A DNA stretch of 5,891 nt. Source: an uncultured Spirochaetota bacterium. GTDB taxonomy: Bacteria > Spirochaetota > UBA4802 > UBA5368. The stretch spans positions 1-5,891 of the forward strand of contig CALMJO010000698.1 of NCBI GenBank assembly GCA_937864375.1. Reading direction: 5' to 3'. Under the pieces are notes generated by a model that worked only from the letters and a program-made list of their open reading frames with translations, was not told where the DNA came from and searched no databases. Positions 1 to 5,468 of the stretch are shown one piece after another (positions within the stretch are counted from its first letter, which is position 1; the number at the start of each line of letters is the position of its first letter). The position numbers and the translations under genes were made by a program.

Positions 1-56
1 TAATTATCCAAGGCATGGAGTGATTCCACAAAAAAGCCCAATTGGGTTAATATATA

Positions 57-85
57 TTGTCAAAATCACATTACCTCTGTATATT
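57..85 (+). promoter_or_regulatory. sigma70-type promoter for the lipoprotein gene
   Basis: A -35 box TTGTCA (57-62, 5 of 6 consensus bases) is followed after 17 bases by a -10 box TATATT (80-85, 5 of 6). The region is AT-rich, and the start codon lies 47 bases beyond the -10 box. The expected transcription start is near 91-93, giving a leader of about 40 bases. This is the best promoter match in the window. It is a sequence match only, with no experimental support. Confidence 0.55.
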
Positions 86-103
86 TAATTCTATAGATCG
101 GGT

Positions 104-118
104 CCCGGATACCCCGGG
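104..118 (+). other. small leader hairpin next to the ribosome binding site
   Basis: CCCGG (104-108) and CCGGG (114-118) form a 5-bp stem with a 5-base loop, ending four bases before the Shine-Dalgarno sequence. GGGT (100-103) could alternatively pair with ACCC (111-114). It might affect ribosome access, but stems this short are common by chance in GC-rich DNA. Confidence 0.2.
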
Positions 119-121
119 TAG

Positions 122-127
122 AGGAGG
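122..127 (+). promoter_or_regulatory. Shine-Dalgarno sequence of the lipoprotein gene
   Basis: A perfect AGGAGG lies five bases before the ATG at 133. It fixes this ATG as the start over the ATG four codons further in at 145. Confidence 0.8.
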
Positions 128-132
128 CCGTA

Positions 133-2118
133 ATGGCTAGAATCATGGTCGCTGCATTTTTCATCCTTTCGCTCAGCGCACTGCTGGCCGGCTGCTCGGG
201 AGAGCCTTCCACCCCCGGAACCAAGTTCCCGGGCAGCGACAAGGAAATCATAGAGTTCAACATTCCTGCCAGAATAAACACGGCACTATCCGCCGACGCC
301 CGTGGCACGATCAGCGGCACCGAGATCACCTGCGTGGTCCCCCATGATGCGGACCTTGCCTCTCTCGCCGCCGAGTATGTTGCCAACGGCACGAAGGTGG
401 AGGTCGCGGGCAAGACCCAGGTCAACGGCGTCACCCGCAATAATTTCACGTCACCGGTCACCTACCGTGTGTATGCTGCGGACAAGAGCTATCTCGATTA
501 CACGACCACCGTCAACCGCGCGCCGTCCACGGCCAAGCGCCTGACCTCGTTCAGGATTCTCGGGGTCGACGGTATCATAGACGATTCCGGGCTCACGATC
601 GCCCTGGTGCTCCCGCCCCACACCGCGCGCTCCTCGCTCACGGCGCTTTTTTCCATAGAGGGAAGATCGGTAACGGTGGGCGGCACGGAGCAGGAGAGCG
701 GGGTCACAAAAAACGATTTCAGAGCGCCCGTCCGCTACGTCGTTAACGCGGAAGACGGCTCCTCCTCGGAGTATACAGTCACCGCCGACGTGGCGCCGGG
801 CACGGAGAAAGAAATCACGAGCTTCGTCTTTCGCTCCGCTGACAACAGCCAGTTCACGGAAGACGTACCGGGCATCATCGCGGGCAACGTGATAAGCGCG
901 GTACTCCCCTATGGCAGCAGCCGCGCCGGCCTCGCGGCATATTTTGAATCCCCGTACGCATCGGTCACGGCGGACGGCGAGCCGCAAACCGCAGGTTCCA
1001 CGAAGAATGACTTCACGTCGCCACTCACCTATCGCGTCACCGCGGAGGATGGGAGCCATGCGGACTACACGGTGAATGTCACGGTCGCAAAGAACAGTGC
1101 GAAAGAGATGCTCAGCTTCACTCTGGACGGCGAGCGCGGGGTTATCACCGGACAGGACATCGCCGTGACCTTTTCCGCGGGCAAGAACCTCGCCGCGCTC
1201 ATCGCATCATTCACGACAAGCGGCTCTGCCGTGCTCGTGGGCGCGACCCCGCAGGAGAGCGGAACGACCGCAAACGATTTTACCGCTCCGGTCGCATACA
1301 CCGTCCGCGCGGAAAACGACACCACCAGCGTCTACACCGTGACGGTGACGCGCAGCGCCGAAATACCCGGCATGTGGAACTTTGGGACCCTGGGCGGTCC
1401 CGGTTACACCGTCTCCGGCGCAACGCTCGTGAACACCGCCGAGGGCAGCGGACTCCAATTTGACGGGACCGACGACTACATGCTGGTCCCCGACAGCGCC
1501 GCGTATACGCTCGCAAGCGCGGGAAGCCTCGAGGTCATCATGAAGGCACGCTCTTTCCGCAGTTTCGCCGGCGTGGTCCACAAGGGCGAACAGCGCAATT
1601 TCAGCGACGAGTCCTTCAGCCTCCAGTTCTGGGGAACCGACGTCCTGCGCATGATCCTTACGAATGACGCGGGTGCCTCCATTTACGCGGACAGCGCCGA
1701 GCCCCTTCTTCCCGACACATGGTACCACGTGGTCGCGGCGTGGGACAGCACAAAGCTCACGCTCTACATCAACGGCGTCGAGGCTGATTCCGTTGCCAAC
1801 ACGATCGGCGCGGTGCGCGATTCGGCGGGCGGACTGGTGGTGGGAGCGCAGCTTTCCACCCAGAAGTACAACACGACCTACGGCAATCTGTGCTTCGACG
1901 GAATCATCGACAGGGTGGTGGTGTACAACAGGGCGCTCGGCGCCGATGAGGCCCTTTCACATTACAGGACGTTTTTCCCGGAACAGGGCTCTCCGCTCAC
2001 GGCCTATATACCAAGGGTGGTTCGCGTCAACGTCGCGCCCATCCTCGCCGCGGTAGCCGCATTGCTCCTGGCAATCGCGCTCGTCCGCCGCTTGAGCCGT
2101 GGCCAGGAATCAGCCTGA
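133..2118 (+). CDS. Lipoprotein with four beta-sandwich repeats, LamG domain and C-terminal membrane helix
   Basis: The 661-residue product is an envelope protein. Residues 1-20 are a lipoprotein signal peptide with lipobox LLAG-C; the lipidated cysteine is C21, followed by S22. Four repeats of about 85-95 residues follow (roughly 36-128, 134-219, 225-318, 323-406). Each opens with a K-E-I-x-S-F-like strand and ends with the pattern G-x-T-x-N-D-F-T-x-P-V-x-Y-x-V-x-A-E-D-G-S then Y-T-V-x-V. This resembles DUF5018/cadherin-like beta-sandwich repeats of bacterial surface proteins. Residues about 412-612 form a LamG/concanavalin A-like lectin domain (LQFDGTDDYM, WYHVVAAWDSTKLTLYINGV, FDGIIDRVVVYNRAL), a fold that often binds carbohydrate. 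Residues 634-651 are a hydrophobic helix followed by the basic tail RRLSRG, an unusual second anchor for a lipoprotein. The ligand is unknown. The start is chosen by the AGGAGG at 122-127. The gene overlaps the convergent protease gene by 9 bp. Domain calls are from pattern recognition, not a search. Confidence 0.9.
   Translation: MARIMVAAFFILSLSALLAGCSGEPSTPGTKFPGSDKEIIEFNIPARINTALSADARGTISGTEITCVVPHDADLASLAAEYVANGTKVEVAGKTQVNGVTRNNFTSPVTYRVYAADKSYLDYTTTVNRAPSTAKRLTSFRILGVDGIIDDSGLTIALVLPPHTARSSLTALFSIEGRSVTVGGTEQESGVTKNDFRAPVRYVVNAEDGSSSEYTVTADVAPGTEKEITSFVFRSADNSQFTEDVPGIIAGNVISAVLPYGSSRAGLAAYFESPYASVTADGEPQTAGSTKNDFTSPLTYRVTAEDGSHADYTVNVTVAKNSAKEMLSFTLDGERGVITGQDIAVTFSAGKNLAALIASFTTSGSAVLVGATPQESGTTANDFTAPVAYTVRAENDTTSVYTVTVTRSAEIPGMWNFGTLGGPGYTVSGATLVNTAEGSGLQFDGTDDYMLVPDSAAYTLASAGSLEVIMKARSFRSFAGVVHKGEQRNFSDESFSLQFWGTDVLRMILTNDAGASIYADSAEPLLPDTWYHVVAAWDSTKLTLYINGVEADSVANTIGAVRDSAGGLVVGAQLSTQKYNTTYGNLCFDGIIDRVVVYNRALGADEALSHYRTFFPEQGSPLTAYIPRVVRVNVAPILAAVAALLLAIALVRRLSRGQESA
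238..1350 (+). repeat. four tandem protein repeats within the lipoprotein gene
   Basis: Approximate nucleotide limits are 238-516, 532-789, 805-1086 and 1099-1350. The units share the ending pattern (VTRNNFTSPVTYRV, VTKNDFRAPVRYVV, STKNDFTSPLTYRV, TTANDFTAPVAYTV). They are clearly homologous as protein but diverged as DNA, so this is an old duplication of a structural module rather than a recent or unstable repeat. Confidence 0.75.
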
Positions 2119-4161
2119 CGCGCGCGGCCCGGGCGCGGCCGCCACTATGAGCACCGTTATCCCGGAGAGCGTTTCTTCCATCTCCCGGGCGCGCGTCCCG
2201 GGGTAGTCCTGCCCGGCGACGCGCGGAGCGTCAGGTTCCTCGAGCACCGCGCGCAGATAGTTAATCGCGTACGCCGCCTCGACCGAAGGCAGCTTTTCCA
2301 GCTTTCCAGGGTCCAGCGGCACTGTGACGGCGCCGCCGACGGGGGCGTATCCCAGGCCTGCCAGCAGGAGAACCAGTGCGGCCCGGTACGCGGTGACGCT
2401 GTGCTCATAGAGCCCCCTGAGGGTTTCTATGTTTTCCATGAGGGCCATCTGCGAATTGTCGACGCGATCCGTAAGCCTCTGGATGAGGGCCAGCGCGAAT
2501 TCGGGGTTGTTGGCTATGAGCGCGCTCATGCTGTCAAGGTCGCCCACCGCGAGCACCGCGTCCCTCGTGCATACCGCCGACACGGTCCTCGCGCTTTTCC
2601 CCATCATCGCCATCTCGTTGAAGATCCTGCCCTCGCTCATCGTGTCCACGACGACGCGTTCTCCCGAGGTCAGGGTCTTGAAAAGCTCCACCTCGCCCTT
2701 CTTCACGTAATAGAAGCTGTTTCCTTCTTCGCCCTCCCTGAAAAGGAGCGCGCCCTTGCCCAGCAGTATTTCTCTCTGCATGACGGTTGCGGGACGCATG
2801 AAGAGCCGCCTGATGAGCTCCGAGCCGGGCAGGCGCAGGTTGAAGGCGATGCCCCTGCTGTAGCGGAATATTCCGTAGCGCAGAAGGAAGAGCATGAACG
2901 CCCGGGGAGGCCGCTCGAAGCGCACGATGGTGCCGCGGGGCAGTTCCCCGGGCTCGTGATTCTCCCACGTGACCGTGACCCGCAGGTCGGGCGACGCAAA
3001 GTCCCGTCCCTCGAAGCGGAGGCGGAAGGAAGCGCCCGCGCCCAGGGATTCACTCGTCCTCAAAAAGCAGTGCGTGGGGGTTATATCGAAGGTTACCACG
3101 GTCTCCTGGAAATCCGAATCGGGCAGGACCGAATCGAAGATAATGGGAATGCGTATGACGCTGTGTTTAAGAAACGCGGGGTTAAGCGCGCCCACGGCAA
3201 GCAGGGTGAGTCCCGCCGAAATCGGGAATACAACGAGAAGCAGGAATCGCTCGTCCGCCGTAAGGGCGAGTCCCGCGGCCCGCGCAAGAGGCTCGCCCGC
3301 GAGCAGTCCCGCGAACGCGACCAGGGTGCACAGAATGATGAGCATGATCTTTACGGGCCCGTAGTTGTCCCTGAACAGCGGTATGGGCTCGGAGCCGGGC
3401 GAGCCCATGGAGCGCTGGATCCACCGCTCGTAGCGAGGCTGGCGAAGAAGCATGAGCCATTCCTGGAAATCGCTGCGTTCTTCGACGAAGTCCTTCCACG
3501 CGGGTACCAGCTTGGAACCCGCGAGCTTGAATTCAAGAATTATGACCATGAGAAAGAGGAGTGGCCCCACTCCCTTGAGCGCTCCCCCCCCCGACAGGAG
3601 CAGGAAATCGAACAGGCCGTGCAGCCCTGCGGAAACGAGCAGGGCCTTCGCGAGGTTTGAAAAGCGGTAGATCCCCTGGGAGAAATACGCGCGCCTGCCC
3701 AGGTAAAGTCCTATGATGCCGCAGGTGGTGATATGCAGGGGCGTCGAAAAGAGCGTGCGGGCGATGATCACCTGCTCCCCGAAGCGAACGACATACATCA
3801 GGTTTTCAACAAGCGCGAATCCCGTGCCCACGAACACACCCGCGACAATGCCCTCGAAGATGCTGAACCCGCGGTACTTTTTCAGGATGAACCAGATAAA
3901 TACAAGCGCGCCCGCTTTTTCCACGAGCGCCGCCTTCATGAAACTGTTCACGAGCGCGTTGTCCCAGGGAATCACGCTGTCAAGCAGGGGACCCGCAAGA
4001 TAGACGACAAGCGCAAGCACGATGCCCGAAAGCAGGGACTCGGCCAGTTTGTAATAGTTCAGGCGGAGCGCTTTCCTCCGGTAATACGAGCGGAAGTGCC
4101 TGTAATAGATCAGGTAGAACAGCGGGACCGGGGCGATCGAGCCGATGAGCGCGGGCAGCAT
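2110..4161 (-). CDS. PrsW-like intramembrane protease fused to a PilZ-like and a cyclic-nucleotide-binding domain
   Basis: The ATG at 4161 gives 683 residues. GGGAGGG (4176-4170) lies eight bases upstream, so I prefer it to the in-frame GTG at 4215, which has no ribosome binding site. Residues 1-215 are a polytopic membrane domain with PrsW-family landmarks: E81 in ALVEKAG, E119-N-L-M-Y123, H143 in TPLHITT, and H181-G-L-F-D185. PrsW enzymes are glutamic-type membrane proteases; in Bacillus subtilis PrsW cleaves an anti-sigma factor. The usual glutamate pair reads EK here (E81, K82). Two more membrane helices lie near 272-290 and 304-326. Residues about 335-430 look like a PilZ beta-barrel lacking the RxxxR and (D/N)xSxxG ligand motifs. 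Residues about 462-570 are a CNB domain with a phosphate-cassette-like stretch (F514-N-E516 to R525-T-V-S-A). The remaining C-terminal 110 residues are unrecognised. Family PrsW proteins are often near 200-250 residues, so the fusion is notable. A G9 tract (3584-3592) lies in frame between the protease core and the tail. The natural substrate is unknown. Confidence 0.85.
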   Translation of the reverse strand: MLPALIGSIAPVPLFYLIYYRHFRSYYRRKALRLNYYKLAESLLSGIVLALVVYLAGPLLDSVIPWDNALVNSFMKAALVEKAGALVFIWFILKKYRGFSIFEGIVAGVFVGTGFALVENLMYVVRFGEQVIIARTLFSTPLHITTCGIIGLYLGRRAYFSQGIYRFSNLAKALLVSAGLHGLFDFLLLSGGGALKGVGPLLFLMVIILEFKLAGSKLVPAWKDFVEERSDFQEWLMLLRQPRYERWIQRSMGSPGSEPIPLFRDNYGPVKIMLIILCTLVAFAGLLAGEPLARAAGLALTADERFLLLVVFPISAGLTLLAVGALNPAFLKHSVIRIPIIFDSVLPDSDFQETVVTFDITPTHCFLRTSESLGAGASFRLRFEGRDFASPDLRVTVTWENHEPGELPRGTIVRFERPPRAFMLFLLRYGIFRYSRGIAFNLRLPGSELIRRLFMRPATVMQREILLGKGALLFREGEEGNSFYYVKKGEVELFKTLTSGERVVVDTMSEGRIFNEMAMMGKSARTVSAVCTRDAVLAVGDLDSMSALIANNPEFALALIQRLTDRVDNSQMALMENIETLRGLYEHSVTAYRAALVLLLAGLGYAPVGGAVTVPLDPGKLEKLPSVEAAYAINYLRAVLEEPDAPRVAGQDYPGTRAREMEETLSGITVLIVAAAPGPRASG
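2124..2142 (+). terminator. GC-rich hairpin after the lipoprotein gene (weak terminator candidate)
   Basis: GCGGCC (2124-2129) and GGCCGC (2137-2142) form a 6-bp stem with a 7-base loop, six bases past the lipoprotein stop. No U-run follows, so it is not a canonical intrinsic terminator. It also lies within the last codons of the opposing protease gene, so its composition may just reflect Ala/Gly/Pro/Arg codons there. Confidence 0.2.
3584..3592 (-). repeat. homopolymeric G9 tract in the PrsW-like gene
   Basis: Nine C on the plus strand are nine G on the coding strand, encoding the end of S190 and then G191-G193 just after the last protease-core helix. Loss of one G gives a stop after residue 206, and gain of one G gives a stop after residue 209. 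Poly-G runs of this length are known slippage sites in phase-variable genes of several bacteria. Confidence 0.7.
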
Positions 4162-4169
4162 GGAGTCAT

Positions 4170-4176
4170 CCCTCCC
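4170..4176 (-). promoter_or_regulatory. Shine-Dalgarno sequence of the PrsW-like gene
   Basis: GGGAGGG on the minus strand lies eight bases before the ATG at 4161. It decides the start in favour of 4161 over the GTG at 4215. Confidence 0.65.
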
Positions 4177-4273
4177 GCGCGTCTGCCCCACCCGGATTGC
4201 CCCCGGTGGAAACACGATATGGTTCGCTAATGATCATTGCTGGTACGCGCATTCAGTGACAGTATCGGAAGAA

Positions 4274-4347
4274 CCGGCCAGGGGAATTTAGGAAGATTAT
4301 CATGTGAAAGGAGGCCGTGCGCGGGGCAGGGAAACCGCCCTGGCCGG
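4274..4347 (-). other. 10-bp inverted repeat in the PrsW-like gene leader
   Basis: CCGGCCAGGG (4274-4283) and CCCTGGCCGG (4338-4347) are perfect 10-base inverted arms separated by 54 bases. The CCCTG end of the right arm (4338-4342) can alternatively pair with CAGGG (4327-4331) in a local hairpin, so the two structures exclude each other. The repeat lies 113-186 bases upstream of the protease start, in the space between two minus-strand genes. It could be an operator or a folded leader; no protein or ligand is implied. Confidence 0.35.
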
Positions 4348-4366
4348 AAAAAGGCGCATTCATGCG
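4348..4366 (-). terminator. weak terminator candidate after the TagO-like gene
   Basis: On the minus strand CGCAT/ATGCG (4366-4355) forms a short stem, realistically 4 bp with a TGAA loop, followed after CC by five T (4352-4348). It lies about 45 bases past the stop of the upstream gene. The stem is very short for an intrinsic terminator. Confidence 0.25.
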
Positions 4367-4409
4367 GGAACAGGGAAAACGGACAGGTTACCCGTGATCC
4401 GGAGTGTTT

Positions 4410-4907
4410 CTACCACCCCAGTTCGTCCATGTAGGGACCGGCAGCCCGGGCGAGCCCCTTCACCGTGAACACGGCGCGCAGGGGCTTGGGCGCCCCCATG
4501 TAGGTTGCGAGCGATACGGTGTCGGACTCGAGCAGGTCCATGAGGACCGCCATCCTGTTCCTGCCCACGAATGCCGCGGTCATCCTGTTTGACTGCAGGC
4601 TCCACCCCGTTCTCACCGGGGGCCTGTCCCCGGCCTTCATCTCCAGGTCGAACGAGGTGCCCGGAAGCGCCTCCTGCCAGTGGGTATAGATCATCGTGTT
4701 CTGCCGGGAAACCTGGATCTCGAGCAGCACCCTTTGCCCGGAGGCCGATTCCCCCTCCGACGATTCGAGCGTGAAGGTAAAAACCCTGACCCCGGGATAG
4801 AGGGGATTGACCTCAACCTTGACCTCCCAGCCGGAGCGTTCCGCGGAGAATGCGACGCCCGAAAGAATGAGCGAAAGCGCCAAAACCGCGCATCTGATTC
4901 CCATCAT
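4410..4907 (-). CDS. Exported protein resembling the TagO/VasI (type VI secretion-associated) family
   Basis: The product is 165 residues from the ATG at 4907. Residues 1-22 are a signal peptide (a hydrophobic run then A-F-S-A before E23) with no lipobox cysteine, so a periplasmic protein is likely. The mature part follows the layout I associate with TagO/VasI-type proteins: W27 at the start, a beta strand LLEIQV (61-66), NTMIYTHW (70-77), GW at 101-102, and an ending F-x-V-x-G-L-A-R-A-A with terminal GW (147-165). In that family two cysteines usually sit in the LLEIQV-like strand and just before the terminal W; both are absent here. No other type VI secretion gene is visible, so a secretion role should not be assumed. 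The in-frame ATG 52 codons upstream (5063) would add a basic, non-signal leader running through the promoter candidate, so I reject it. A G7 run (4921-4915) seven bases before the ATG is the only ribosome binding site candidate. Confidence 0.7.
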   Translation of the reverse strand: MMGIRCAVLALSLILSGVAFSAERSGWEVKVEVNPLYPGVRVFTFTLESSEGESASGQRVLLEIQVSRQNTMIYTHWQEALPGTSFDLEMKAGDRPPVRTGWSLQSNRMTAAFVGRNRMAVLMDLLESDTVSLATYMGAPKPLRAVFTVKGLARAAGPYMDELGW

Positions 4908-4914
4908 GAAATGG

Positions 4915-4921
4915 CCCCCCC
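4915..4921 (-). promoter_or_regulatory. G7 run acting as ribosome binding site of the TagO-like gene
   Basis: Seven consecutive G on the minus strand end seven bases before the ATG at 4907 and are the only purine-rich element at the right distance. It is not a standard AGGAGG, and as a homopolymer it could change length by slippage, altering spacing to the start codon. Confidence 0.35.
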
Positions 4922-4998
4922 GTTTACGTTTGCCGGCCGGCCGCATCGCGCGCGCCGGGATGCGCACCGTCCGCGCCACGAGGCTGATCGGCCCCCCT

Positions 4999-5026
4999 AC
5001 GCTACTTCTCGCGGCCCGATTGTCAA
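4999..5026 (-). promoter_or_regulatory. promoter candidate for the TagO-like gene
   Basis: A perfect -35 box TTGACA (5026-5021) is followed after 16 bases by TAGCGT (5004-4999), a weak -10 box with 3 of 6 matches. A start near 4992 would give a leader of about 85 bases to the ATG at 4907. Confidence 0.35.
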
Positions 5027-5072
5027 CGAGAATACCCCTCCGGGGAACGGGCGCGGGAGGCAATAAAACATT

Positions 5073-5096
5073 TTAAACTACATCCACCGCGTTTAA
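5073..5096 (-). terminator. AT-rich inverted repeat behind the MNT gene
   Basis: TTAAAC (5073-5078) and GTTTAA (5091-5096) are perfect 6-base arms with a 12-base loop, about 43 bases past the MNT stop, followed on the minus strand by a T-rich stretch (AATGTTTTATT). The stem is almost all A-T, so it would be a weak terminator at best. Confidence 0.2.
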
Positions 5097-5138
5097 CATG
5101 ACGGAAAGCATGCGGTCAACGAAGGATGGTGATGGCGC

Positions 5139-5468
5139 TCAAGCGGCAGGTTTAATAATATGTCCGCTGCGTCGCGCGATCTCGATTATTGCATTTCCAT
5201 CATCTGTAGCGTATTGTAACGCGCCCACGGGCACGGGCTCAATACGGCTATCGGTTTCCGCCGCAATCCGCCACAGCAGGTTAATATCGCTGCGTTTTAT
5301 TTCGCGATCGAACATGGGAGAAACAACCAATAAATCAATGTCACTCCATGAATCCGCGTTACCTGATATCTGTGAACCGAATACTACCGCAATGCACTCT
5401 TTGCAGCCTGCTTCTTCCAGTTTTATTAAATATGTTTTCACTGACCTTTCAATTGATTCATCAACCAT
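5139..5468 (-). CDS. MNT-type minimal nucleotidyltransferase of a HEPN-MNT pair
   Basis: The 109-residue product is a complete minimal nucleotidyltransferase of the polymerase-beta fold. The signature GSx10DxD is intact: G31-S32, then D43-I-D45 in GSQISGNADSWSDIDLL, where the aspartates bind metal. E77 in RIEPVPV may be the third acidic residue. The length suits the family. In studied HepT-MntA systems the MNT protein acts as antitoxin by transferring AMP onto the HEPN toxin, an RNase; the same role here is inferred from the pairing. A strong GGAGGAGGT (5483-5475) lies six bases before the ATG and fixes the start. The gene lies directly downstream of the HEPN gene and its start overlaps the HEPN 3' end (8 bp as written, 31 bp if the HEPN frameshift is undone), so translational coupling is likely. 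Confidence 0.85.
   Translation of the reverse strand: MVDESIERSVKTYLIKLEEAGCKECIAVVFGSQISGNADSWSDIDLLVVSPMFDREIKRSDINLLWRIAAETDSRIEPVPVGALQYATDDGNAIIEIARRSGHIIKPAA

Noticed and set aside
37..48. Palindrome CCCAATTGGG beside six A, read as a terminator for a minus-strand transcript
   Set aside because: The stem is only three G-C pairs around AATT, with no minus-strand gene ending here. It is too weak to call.
451..1059. A 202-codon minus-strand frame within the lipoprotein gene
   Set aside because: It lies opposite clearly repeated beta-sandwich domains and its product is R/G/V/A-rich with no pattern of its own.
535..1350. Repeats in the lipoprotein gene as a recent DNA-level tandem duplication
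   Set aside because: The units match as protein patterns but share no long identical DNA, so unit-number slippage is not supported.
2401..3660. A 419-codon open frame on the plus strand opposite the protease gene
   Set aside because: It is the complement of a hydrophobic, GC-rich gene and gives a charged low-complexity product without any recognisable domain, while the minus strand has clear PrsW, PilZ-like and CNB motifs.
4161..4215. GTG at 4215 as start of the PrsW-like gene
   Set aside because: No Shine-Dalgarno precedes it and the added 18 residues are not membrane-like, whereas ATG 4161 has GGGAGGG at eight bases.
3733..4230. A 165-codon plus-strand frame opposite the protease N-terminus
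   Set aside because: Same shadow effect; the product is rich in R, E, D and H mirroring the opposing membrane helices, with no family motif.
4410..4907. A type VI secretion locus
   Set aside because: Only one protein with TagO/VasI resemblance is present; there is no sheath, Hcp, VgrG, ATPase or baseplate gene in the window.
4908..5063. ATG at 5063 as start of the TagO-like gene
   Set aside because: It would bury the signal peptide behind 52 basic residues and run through a TTGACA promoter candidate.
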